6,845 nucleotides of DNA from Paracoccaceae bacterium (GTDB lineage Bacteria > Pseudomonadota > Alphaproteobacteria > Rhodobacterales > Rhodobacteraceae): NCBI GenBank assembly GCA_026997055.1, contig JALWJU010000160.1, positions 1 to 6,845 on the forward strand, read 5' to 3'. This document shows positions 1 through 5,299 of the stretch, one piece after another (position 1 is the stretch's first letter; every line of letters starts with the position of its first letter). Made by a program: the position numbers and the translations under genes. A model generated the notes under the pieces. It was not told where the DNA came from and made no database searches. It saw nothing but the letters and a program-made list of their open reading frames with translations.

Positions 1-338
1 CGGATGCGCTCGGCGATCTCCACGTCGCGCGGATCGTCCGAAGCCGCCTCGACGCGGATCTCGATCTGCGCCACCGCCCGCCTGCGGGTGGCGAGCACCG
101 CGAGGTAATGCGGGTCGCGCTCCTCGATGATCTCGGCCAGTTCGAGGTAGCGCATCGGGTCGCCCTGGTCGGCCTCGCGCAGGATCGTGGCCAGCCGCAG
201 CGGGTCGAGCCCGTCAGCGGGCGTGCCGGATATCGGCGAGCGGATGCCGGTGACGGTCGGGGCGGCGATCTCGCGCTTGAGTTCGCGCTTGCGCACGGGC
301 TTGCCCCAGCGGTCGAGCAGGACCGGGTCTCGTGCCAT
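1..338 (-). CDS. Mu gp29-like portal protein (DUF935), N-terminal part
   Basis: Partial gene: 112 codons are present and the rest lies beyond base 1. The translation starts MARDPVLLDRWGKP and contains ADGLDPLRLATILREADQGD followed by YLELAEIIEERDPHYLAVL and TRRRAVAQIEI. These are hallmarks of the DUF935 family, the portal of Mu-like phages, which forms the dodecameric ring at the head vertex through which terminase pumps DNA. The ATG at 336-338 is preceded by a good Shine-Dalgarno (AGGGAG, 8 bases upstream) lying over the end of the terminase gene, and only one base separates it from the terminase stop. Its position straight after the large terminase matches Mu gp28-gp29. Family recognised from memory of conserved wording; no search was run. 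Confidence 0.9.
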   Translation of the reverse strand, partial: MARDPVLLDRWGKPVRKRELKREIAAPTVTGIRSPISGTPADGLDPLRLATILREADQGDPMRYLELAEIIEERDPHYLAVLATRRRAVAQIEIRVEAASDDPRDVEIAERI

Positions 339-339
339 G

Positions 340-1779
340 TCAGATACTCCCTTTCAGGCCGGCACCCAGCGGCGGGCGCCACCAGGGCCGGGTTGTGCCC
401 GGATCGTCTTCGGGCCGGTCGGCCATCTCTCCGGGCGGCGGCGGGGTGCTGCGAGAGACCCCGCGCCAGCCATATTCCACCGCCCGCTTGCGCGAGGCGA
501 AATGCGCCAGCGCCAGGGCGATCAGGTAGTCGCCATGGCGCTTCTTGCCCTTCACGCCCTCGCGCAGGGGCGGCACCCGGGGGGTTCCGCGCACCAGGCG
601 GGCGGCGCGGATATCGGCGAGGTGTTCTTCGTCGGGCGCGATGGCGATCCGGTCGTCCTCGAAAGCGGCCTTGAGCGGCGGCATTTCCAGCCGATACCAT
701 TCCTCGGTGAACTTCACCGCCCAGATCAGGCCCGGCCCGTCCTCGCTCTCGCGCAGGCCGAAGCGGCGGCCCATTTCCTCGGCCACGATCCAGCCCATGC
801 CGGTGGCGTCAAAGGCGGCTCCCAGCAGGCGCGCCTTCACATGCTCGAGGATCATGCCCACCACCCGGATCTGCTCCTGACCGGGCACGCCGCGCATCTC
901 GACCGATAGCGCTTCCTTGCGTTTCAAGCCCGCTTCAACGGCGAGTAAATCGAACACGGAAAGGTCGGCCACCCGCGCGAAATCGAAGCCGCCGGCATAG
1001 CGCGGGGCGAGGTCGAGCCGCCCCAGCGCCTCTTCCAGCTCCTCGAGGAAGGGCGTCATCAGCGATTTCTGTTCCAGCTCCGTGCGCTGCAGGTAGTCCG
1101 GCGGCAGTTCGAGGCGCAGGATCGGTGCGTCGCGCGCGGTCATGCGCGCCTCGATCAGCGGCGCGGGCAGCCAGGCGCCGGAGCCGAGGCTCGGAATGCA
1201 GAACAGTTCCTCGTCGGCGCCCTCGCCATAGAAGTCGATGATCTCCTGGCGCCAGGCGGCCTCGGCCTCGGGCGACCAGTCCTTGCCGGTGACCAGGCAG
1301 ATGCGTTGATACAGCCCCTCGCGCAAGGCATCGTCGAGATCGACGCGCATGTGCTTGTATGGCAGGCGGCCGGCGAGGATGTCCTGCACATGGGCGTTGA
1401 AGGGGTTTTCGGCGCCGTCATGGGTCGAGCAGACCACCACCTGCCCGCCCCACATCAGGAAGGCCAGCGCCGCCTTCAGAAGCTCTCCCAGGTCATCGAC
1501 AAAGGCAGCTTCGTCGATGATCACCACGCCCTGCTTGCCGCGCAGGCTGCGCGGGGCCGAGCTCAGCGCCATGATCTCGAAGCCGGAGGCAAAGCGGATG
1601 CGGAAGGCGGCCTTGTCGCGGTCGGCAAACAGGTGCTCCTCCACCGCCGAAGCCGCCTGATTGAAGGCGCGCGCCCACATGGCGCAGGCGTCGATGAATT
1701 CGCGCGTCATATCCTGGCTGAACGAGATATACATCACATCCATGCCCCCGGCCTCGCGCGCGCGCCCCGCGCGCAGCAC
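340..1779 (-). CDS. Large terminase, C-terminal fragment: Walker B and nuclease domain
   Basis: This is the 479-codon remainder of the interrupted terminase. It has the ATPase Walker B segment VVIIDEAA (residues 85-92, acidic pair D89/E90), a coupling motif STH (118-120), and an RNase H-like nuclease with probable metal ligands D266 (GGFDFAR), D324 (AAFDATGMG) and D417 (KRHGDYLIALALA). The intact protein would translocate phage DNA into the head and cut the host-phage concatemer at headful. The frame is open back to a TGA at 1813-1815, so the GTG at 1777-1779 is only the first possible start; an ATG at 1741-1743 (MDVMYISF) is an alternative. Neither restores the P-loop, so ATPase activity is not expected from this piece alone. 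An automated annotation would probably call it a complete terminase. Confidence 0.85.
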   Translation of the reverse strand: MLRAGRAREAGGMDVMYISFSQDMTREFIDACAMWARAFNQAASAVEEHLFADRDKAAFRIRFASGFEIMALSSAPRSLRGKQGVVIIDEAAFVDDLGELLKAALAFLMWGGQVVVCSTHDGAENPFNAHVQDILAGRLPYKHMRVDLDDALREGLYQRICLVTGKDWSPEAEAAWRQEIIDFYGEGADEELFCIPSLGSGAWLPAPLIEARMTARDAPILRLELPPDYLQRTELEQKSLMTPFLEELEEALGRLDLAPRYAGGFDFARVADLSVFDLLAVEAGLKRKEALSVEMRGVPGQEQIRVVGMILEHVKARLLGAAFDATGMGWIVAEEMGRRFGLRESEDGPGLIWAVKFTEEWYRLEMPPLKAAFEDDRIAIAPDEEHLADIRAARLVRGTPRVPPLREGVKGKKRHGDYLIALALAHFASRKRAVEYGWRGVSRSTPPPPGEMADRPEDDPGTTRPWWRPPLGAGLKGSI

Positions 1780-1798
1780 CGCATAGGCCGCGAGCCGT

Positions 1799-1830
1799 AG
1801 GCCCAGAACCCGTCAATCTCGCGGGCACAG
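1799..1830 (+). repeat. Left terminal inverted repeat of the terminase insertion
   Basis: It begins AGGCCCAGAACCCG, continues with CGTCAATCTCGCGG and ends GCACAG. Its reverse complement lies at 2031-2062 with two mismatches. Confidence 0.85.
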
Positions 1831-2009
1831 CGGTACAGGCGCGAAATATCAGGGGTCTGGCGCGTGCCGGACAGGGTGGGCCCCTTTCCAAGCGCGCCGG
1901 GCCACTGAGATGAAGCGCCTGCACCGCCCTTCGGGTCCGGCGGATTTGCCCCCTGAATGCGTTGCAGCGGCTTGAAACAGCCCCACTGTTCCGGCACCGC
2001 TGCGCCTGT

Positions 2010-2273
2010 TCAGCGCGCAAATCTGCCGGACTGTGCGCGCGAGATTGACGGGTCCTGGGCCTGGGTCATGCCGATGCGGCGCGACTTCTCGATGAACAGG
2101 ACCGAGGTGGAGGCGCTGTCCAGAAGCGATACCGCGCGCGCCTGGTAGGGCAGCAGGATCTCGGGCAGGCCGATCTTTTCGACCAGATCGGGCAGGGCTT
2201 CGGTGGCGGCGCGCCGCTGCGCCTCCCATTCGGCCTGCGAGAGCGGACCGGAGCCTTGCGCGCGCCCGCTCAT
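2010..2273 (-). CDS. Large terminase, N-terminal fragment ending just after the P-loop
   Basis: Of 87 codons, 1-70 are genuine terminase. LPYQ at 41-44 is the adenine-sensing Q motif and EKSRRIGMT at 62-70 is the non-canonical Walker A loop of Mu-type terminases. Residues 71-87 (from QAQDPSIS onward) are encoded by the inserted element and end in a TGA inside it. The start at 2271-2273 (MSGRAQGSG) overlaps the stop of the 72-codon gene upstream as ATGA; in-frame codons further upstream lie inside that gene. A peptide this short would lack Walker B and the nuclease and should be inactive. Confidence 0.85.
   Translation of the reverse strand: MSGRAQGSGPLSQAEWEAQRRAATEALPDLVEKIGLPEILLPYQARAVSLLDSASTSVLFIEKSRRIGMTQAQDPSISRAQSGRFAR
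2031..2062 (-). repeat. Right terminal inverted repeat of the terminase insertion
   Basis: Read on the minus strand it begins AGGCCCAGGACCCG and ends GCGCGCACAG, matching 1799-1830 at 30 of 32 positions. The outer end lies two bases from the last recognisable terminase codon (ACC, T70, at 2064-2066). Confidence 0.85.
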
Positions 2274-2488
2274 GGAGCGACCTCGCGGATTGCGATCAGG
2301 TAGGGCTGGCCGCGCCACCAGCTTACAAGGAGGCGCATCCCCAGATGCTCATGGCGCTGCCAGCGACCGAACAAGAAGGCAAGGGCCGCGCGCCATTTCG
2401 GCCCGCGCCGCCAGTTGTGATCTCCCACCAGCGCGATCGCGCCAAGTGCAAGGTCGCGCGGATCCATATCTGCGCGCGCCTCAGCCAT
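2270..2488 (-). CDS. Unknown 72-aa phage protein between gp27-like and terminase genes
   Basis: I do not recognise this protein. It is small and basic, rich in tryptophan and arginine (WRRGPKWRAALAFLFGRWQRHEHLGMRLLVSWWRGQPYLIAIREV), with no clear signal peptide or transmembrane helix. It is supported as a gene because it fits exactly between its neighbours: its ATG at 2486-2488 overlaps the end of the DUF3486 gene by 8 bases, and its TGA overlaps the terminase ATG as ATGA. No other frame could fill the gap. Its place between the putative small and large terminase genes suggests a packaging role, which is position-based inference only. Confidence 0.65.
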   Translation of the reverse strand: MAEARADMDPRDLALGAIALVGDHNWRRGPKWRAALAFLFGRWQRHEHLGMRLLVSWWRGQPYLIAIREVAP

Positions 2489-3053
2489 CGCCCTTCACCC
2501 CGAGGATTTCCGCCTTGATCGCCTCCACGGTGGCAGCGCTCATGCCCTGGCTCTTGCCCACGCTCTCGATCGCCTCGGCCGCGCGGCTGCGCTCGGCGGC
2601 CTGGATGCGGGCGCGCTCCTTTTCGGCGATCTGCTCGCGGATCCCGGAAGAGGCCATGATGTCCTTCATCATCCGGCCGAGGAAGTGCAGATCCTTCGGG
2701 TCGATCTCGTTGCCCTCGTCGATCTGATCCTTCATGTATTTGAAGGCCAGCGTGGTCAGCATCTGGAACAGCACCCCGTGCCGATTGGCCTCATCGGCCA
2801 GCCCCGCCTCGGTGATCCACTCGGCCGCCCAGGCGCCTGCCTCCTCCTGGTAGCGCACGAATTCGCGGTATTCCTGCCCGAAGCGCTGCACGCTGGCGCG
2901 CGCAAGGCGCAGCTCATGCCCCTCGGCTTCGAGCCGGGCGTTGAGCTCGTCGGCGATCTTCTCATAGCCCGAGAACCCGGCATCCTTCAGCGTCTGGCGC
3001 AGCCAGTCGCGGATCTCGGCGGGCAGGCGATCGACTTTCCTGGGCGGCGGCAT
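2481..3053 (-). CDS. Mu gp27-like protein (DUF3486), putative small terminase subunit
   Basis: 190 aa. The N-terminus (KVDRLPAEIRDWLRQTL, then GYEKIADELNARL to about residue 60) is the helix-turn-helix-like start typical of DUF3486. The rest is long amphipathic helix with a charged segment around residues 145-165 (IREQIAEKERARIQAAERSRA), likely oligomerising. Mu gp27 is generally treated as the small terminase, which recognises DNA and recruits the gp28 motor; direct proof in this lineage is not known to me. The start at 3051-3053 (MPPPRKV) is chosen because AGGAGG sits 6 bases upstream, over the stop of the preceding gene. A longer frame open to 3182 would overlap that gene heavily and lacks such a site. 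Confidence 0.88.
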   Translation of the reverse strand: MPPPRKVDRLPAEIRDWLRQTLKDAGFSGYEKIADELNARLEAEGHELRLARASVQRFGQEYREFVRYQEEAGAWAAEWITEAGLADEANRHGVLFQMLTTLAFKYMKDQIDEGNEIDPKDLHFLGRMMKDIMASSGIREQIAEKERARIQAAERSRAAEAIESVGKSQGMSAATVEAIKAEILGVKGDG

Positions 3054-3063
3054 GGGCGGCCTC

Positions 3064-3363
3064 CTACTTGCCCGGCCGGGGCCGCTTGACGCCCTCGTGG
3101 CGGGCGCGGCCATCGGCGATCTCGAGCCCGCGCTCGGTGGCGGTGACGATGATGAAATCGCCATGGTGATCGAGGCTGACAAAGCCCTGCTCGCCGAGCC
3201 AGGCCAGATCGCCGGCCACCTGGTCGCGGGTCGAGGTCACCCCGAAGCCATTGCACACCTCGACCAGGATCGAGGCGTTCGAGGTATATTCCGGGCTGTC
3301 GGCCAGAAACTTCAGGATGGTCAGGCGGCGGTGGCGCGCGAGGGTGGAGGTGTAATCGCTCAT
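3064..3363 (-). CDS. VpaChn25_0724-family phage protein (Mu gp26 position), winged-helix-like
   Basis: 99 aa. The opening MSDYTSTLARHRRLTILKFL, then SILVEVCNGFGV, TRDQVAGDLAWLGEQG and TERGLEIADGRARHEGVKRP match the wording of the small VpaChn25_0724 phage family found between DUF2730 and DUF3486 genes in Mu-like phages. The helix pattern followed by a beta-hairpin (FVSLDHHGDFIIVTATERG, about residues 61-79) looks like a winged helix, but a DNA-binding role is inference. The ATG overlaps the stop of the DUF2730 gene as ATGA, with GGAG 7 bases upstream. It ends in TAG 10 bases before the next start, and the next gene's ribosome site covers that stop. Confidence 0.85.
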   Translation of the reverse strand: MSDYTSTLARHRRLTILKFLADSPEYTSNASILVEVCNGFGVTSTRDQVAGDLAWLGEQGFVSLDHHGDFIIVTATERGLEIADGRARHEGVKRPRPGK

Positions 3364-3704
3364 TTGCGGGCTCCGTCAATCAGGTGGTCTTCGTGGCGGC
3401 TGACGATGAGCTCGAGCCGCTCCATGATCTTGGCGTTACCCTCCATCGTGGCCTGCATCTGCCCGATCTTGCCGACCATGCGGGTGATCTCGAGCTGGAG
3501 CGCGTGCATGTCGTCCTTGTCGGGCATCACGGTCACGGTCTGCTCCAGCCGGCCAATGCGCCTTTCGAAACCGTCCATCCGCTCGGAGCCGGCGTGAAAG
3601 CGTTTGTCCACGTCATGGCGCCGCGTGCGAAACCAGGTGAAGATGATGACGATGACCGAAAGCACCACGGACATGGAGATGGTCGGGTCGAGGGTGAAGT
3701 TCAT
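3360..3704 (-). CDS. DUF2730 phage membrane protein (Mu gp25-like)
   Basis: 114 aa with one N-terminal transmembrane segment (about residues 9-25, ISMSVVLSVIVIIFTWF). A basic stop-transfer RTRRHDVDKRF and a long charged, coiled-coil-like helix follow to the end (FERRIGRLEQTV, MHALQLEITRMVGKIGQMQATM, MERLELIVSRHEDHL). This single-TM plus coiled-coil build and the position match DUF2730, as in Mu gp25. The biochemical role is unknown; the topology and location beside the lysis genes would allow a role in envelope disruption. Start and stop both form ATGA overlaps with the neighbours, and CGGAGA lies 7 bases before the ATG. Confidence 0.82.
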   Translation of the reverse strand: MNFTLDPTISMSVVLSVIVIIFTWFRTRRHDVDKRFHAGSERMDGFERRIGRLEQTVTVMPDKDDMHALQLEITRMVGKIGQMQATMEGNAKIMERLELIVSRHEDHLIDGARK

Positions 3705-3994
3705 GCGGGCTCTCCGGGCGGGATCAGGAAATGGTCGTATCCGGCGGCGATCAGGCAGGCGGTGCCGTCGGGCCGGGTGAGGGTCAGGCTCCAGCTGTCG
3801 GGGCCGCTGTAGAGCTCGAGCACGCCCTGATCGGCGATCAGCCCGGCAAAGCGGCGCCGCTCGTCGAAGGCATCGCGCAGCAACGCGCGCATGTCGGCGG
3901 CAGGCGCGCAGCGCGGCATCTGGCGCGGCGTATCCTGCGCCGGGGCCGGCTGGGCGAAGAGCGCCGCCAGAAGGATGAACGCAAGCCGCTTCAT
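3701..3994 (-). CDS. Small exported protein with two cysteines, in the lysis block
   Basis: 97 aa. A signal peptide is clear: MKR, a hydrophobic core LAFILLAALFA, then APA with cleavage probably after residue 19. The mature part is about 78 aa with two cysteines, C29 and C80, that could form a disulfide in the periplasm, and a beta-rich segment VLELYSGPDSWSLTLTRPDGTACLI. There is no lipobox at the signal cleavage site, so this is not a typical outer-membrane spanin, although it sits where Mu-like phages carry accessory lysis genes. I recall similar small proteins in Rhodobacterales Mu-like prophages but know no function. The gene overlaps the holin stop and the DUF2730 start, each as ATGA. 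Confidence 0.78.
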   Translation of the reverse strand: MKRLAFILLAALFAQPAPAQDTPRQMPRCAPAADMRALLRDAFDERRRFAGLIADQGVLELYSGPDSWSLTLTRPDGTACLIAAGYDHFLIPPGEPA

Positions 3995-4593
3995 CGCCCG
4001 CCTCTCAGTCCGGCCAGCGCCGGGTTGGGATCGGTGGCGGCGGCTTCGACCGCCTCGAGGCTCAGCGCCGCATCGGTCGCGGTATCGGCAACGGCCGGGG
4101 TCGCGGGGCCTGCGCGCAGCCCGTCAAGCGCGGCGAGACTGTCGAGCACCACCGGCACCCCTCCGGCCACCCCGGCAAGGCGGGCCTGCATCTCCTGCAC
4201 CTTGGCCTGGTAGCGCCCGCCGAAATAGAAGGTGACGATGGCCAGCACCACATACCAGAATTCGCTCGGAATGATCGCCCAGGAGGTAAAGACCTCGGCC
4301 GCGCCCACCGGGTCGCGCGCGGTCCAGATCAGCAGCCCGAACACTCCCATCACCAGGAGCGGGCGCGGCAGGCGGTTGACCCCGTCCATCAGCCGGTCGA
4401 ACCGGCCGCGCTTGCCGCGCCAGCCGAACTCGGCGGCCATCTGCTGGAGCGTGGCGCTGTCGAGCCCATAGGCCCGCGCTGCCTGGGCCTCAGCATTGGG
4501 GCGGAACACCTCGGCGGTGTCGCGGATCACGTTTCGCCCGCCGCCGAACAGCACTGCCAGAAGCTGGCCGATCATCCCCCCGCTCATCCCCAT
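3991..4593 (-). CDS. Holin of the 3-TM gene-transfer-agent release family
   Basis: 200 aa. The conserved core of the GTA_holin_3TM family is visible: VIRDTAEVFRPNAEA (22-36), MAAEFG (52-57), FDRLMDGVNRLPRPLLVMG (65-83), then DPVGAAEVF and IPSEFWYVVLAIVTFYFGGRYQ (108-129). Hydrophobic segments lie near 5-18, 78-92 and 110-127. The C-terminal 70 residues are an Ala/Pro-rich tail. Family members permeabilise the inner membrane so that the endolysin reaches peptidoglycan, and they serve particle release in the Rhodobacter gene transfer agent. It overlaps the endolysin gene by 10 bases. An ATG at 4585-4587, overlapping the endolysin TGA as ATGA, is an alternative start two codons in, giving a possible dual-start arrangement. 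Confidence 0.88.
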   Translation of the reverse strand: MGMSGGMIGQLLAVLFGGGRNVIRDTAEVFRPNAEAQAARAYGLDSATLQQMAAEFGWRGKRGRFDRLMDGVNRLPRPLLVMGVFGLLIWTARDPVGAAEVFTSWAIIPSEFWYVVLAIVTFYFGGRYQAKVQEMQARLAGVAGGVPVVLDSLAALDGLRAGPATPAVADTATDAALSLEAVEAAATDPNPALAGLRGGR

Positions 4594-5204
4594 GCCGCGA
4601 TCCTCGCCTGAAACTCTGCATCGCTCAGGTGGTATTCAGGGCTGATGAAGGCCTCGGCCCGCTTGATCCAGCCTCCCTTGCCGCCGGCGCGCGTCACGCA
4701 ATACTTGCGGCTTGCCGGGCGCCGGTCGGCGAGGCGGAAATAGTAATTGCGCCGGGCAATGCCGTAGGCGTCGGCGAGACGTCTGGCCCCCACCTCCGGG
4801 CGCGCGGCAACCCGAGCCGTGGCCTCGACGGTCTGCGGGCCGATCGCCCCGTCCACCGCCACATCCTCGCCCATCTCCCGAAGCAGCCGCTGCAGGATCT
4901 TCACCGCATTCGCACCGGCATTCACATACATGTCGAAAACCGAGGGCTGCAGTGCCTTGGGCAGGAGGTCGATCCGGGGCCGGCGGTAATAATGCTCGAT
5001 GAAGATCGCCTCGGCGTCGGCGCGGCTGAGTGCGCGCACATCGGCCACATCGACCCGGCCGTCGCCGGTCTTGTCGATCCCGAGCCGGCGCAGCGTGCCG
5101 ATGGTCACGCCATATTTGGTCGCGCCGCCCGGATCATCAGGGTCATTGACAAAGCCGCCTTCACGGGCGACGATTTCACGGGCGATATCCTGAACGGACG
5201 GCAT
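4584..5204 (-). CDS. Endolysin: GH108 N-acetylmuramidase with peptidoglycan-binding C-terminus
   Basis: 206 aa, normal length for the family, with no signal peptide, so export depends on the holin. The catalytic GH108 motif is REGGFVNDPDDPGGATKYGVT (residues 14-34), with E15 the probable general acid. The C-terminal region typical of these enzymes (FDMYVNAGANAVKILQRLL, 90-108, then VDGAIGPQTV, 117-126) is intact. Residues 44-55 (DKTGDGRVDVAD) form an EF-hand/dockerin-like loop inside the catalytic domain. The start at 5202-5204 is chosen over an in-frame extension to 5447 because AGGAG lies 7 bases upstream and the extension would run through the Mor-like gene. It is the first gene after the 95-bp gap, so it probably heads the lysis-head transcript. 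Confidence 0.92.
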   Translation of the reverse strand: MPSVQDIAREIVAREGGFVNDPDDPGGATKYGVTIGTLRRLGIDKTGDGRVDVADVRALSRADAEAIFIEHYYRRPRIDLLPKALQPSVFDMYVNAGANAVKILQRLLREMGEDVAVDGAIGPQTVEATARVAARPEVGARRLADAYGIARRNYYFRLADRRPASRKYCVTRAGGKGGWIKRAEAFISPEYHLSDAEFQARIAAWG

Positions 5205-5299
5205 GGAAGGGCTCCTGTCTGGGTTGTGACAAGATTGCCCTTCAAGAGGCGCGCAAAACACCCACAAGGGTTTGCGGGGGATGGTTTGCGGGGGTCTTC
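5205..5299 (-). promoter_or_regulatory. Intergenic region before the lysis block, candidate activator-dependent promoter
   Basis: This is the only clear gap between genes in the window. Read on the plus strand it contains a perfect 12-bp direct repeat GGTTTGCGGGGG at 5269-5280 and 5283-5294 (14 bp start to start). A partly inverted copy CGCAAAAC lies at 5252-5259, pairing at 7 of 8 positions with 5269-5276. On the minus strand the region ends with AGGAG before the endolysin ATG. No good sigma-70 -35/-10 pair is visible; TTGAAG is present without a matching -10, as expected for a promoter needing an activator. Mu-type phages transcribe lysis and head genes from promoters switched on by Mor or C, and a Mor-like gene ends at the edge of this gap. 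The promoter role is inference. Confidence 0.5.

Larger units (their letters stand above)
1799..2062. mobile_element. MITE-like palindromic insertion in the terminase gene
   Basis: Non-coding element of about 264 bp. The outer 32 bases at each end (1799-1830 and 2031-2062) are inverted repeats identical at 30 positions, the mismatches being A/G and G/C. Weaker inverted similarity continues inward to about 1893 and 1970 (for example GTGCCGG and TTTC(C)AAGC in both arms), leaving a centre of about 76 bp. The centre holds a small hairpin with arms CCGCC (1924-1928) and GGCGG (1939-1943). No transposase frame is present. This architecture is that of a miniature inverted-repeat element mobilised in trans. 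I could not find a convincing target duplication: the flanks allow at most a 2-bp CC, and the exact ends may be off by one or two bases. The parent insertion sequence is not recognised. Confidence 0.75.
340..2273 (-). pseudogene. Large terminase gene (Mu gp28-like), interrupted by a ~264-bp element
   Basis: The N-terminal part (2064-2273) and the C-terminal part (340-1797) together form one Mu-type large terminase. They are separated by 1799-2062, which is bounded by inverted repeats. The first part stays open to a TGA at 2010-2012 inside the insert. The second part lies in another frame and is preceded by a TGA at 1813-1815. The break falls directly after the P-loop EKSRRIGMT; related Mu-like terminases, as I recall them, continue with about two residues and then LAA-AVL, which is what resumes at 1794. 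From T70 to that resumption there are 269 bases where the family needs about 6, so roughly 263 bases are extra. Both halves otherwise look well preserved, pointing to a recent event. Confidence 0.85.

Noticed and set aside
1306..1800. Plus-strand open frame (164 codons) opposite the terminase
   Set aside because: It mirrors the Walker B region of the terminase and has no recognisable motif or ribosome site; treated as a shadow frame.
1493..2020. Minus-strand frame running through the insert into the terminase
   Set aside because: In the terminase part it reads the wrong frame (the MDVMYIS segment is out of frame) and in the insert it has no family features, so it is not a transposase remnant or fusion gene.
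1799..2062. Intein in the terminase P-loop
   Set aside because: The insert carries stops in the upstream frame, shifts frame, is too short, and lacks the N-terminal Cys/Ser block and the C-terminal His-Asn block.
1799..2062. Invertible promoter or gene switch flanked by inverted repeats
   Set aside because: The repeats would allow inversion, but there is no recombinase gene nearby, no promoter in the segment, and flipping it would not restore the terminase frame.
2481..3182. Longer form of the DUF3486 gene starting at 3182
   Set aside because: The extension overlaps most of the winged-helix gene in another frame, reads as low-complexity sequence and has no good ribosome site, unlike the start at 3053.
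3384..3812. Plus-strand open frame (142 codons) opposite the DUF2730 gene
   Set aside because: It is antisense to two coupled minus-strand genes. The His/Asp-rich translation is a by-product of the coiled-coil codons on the other strand.
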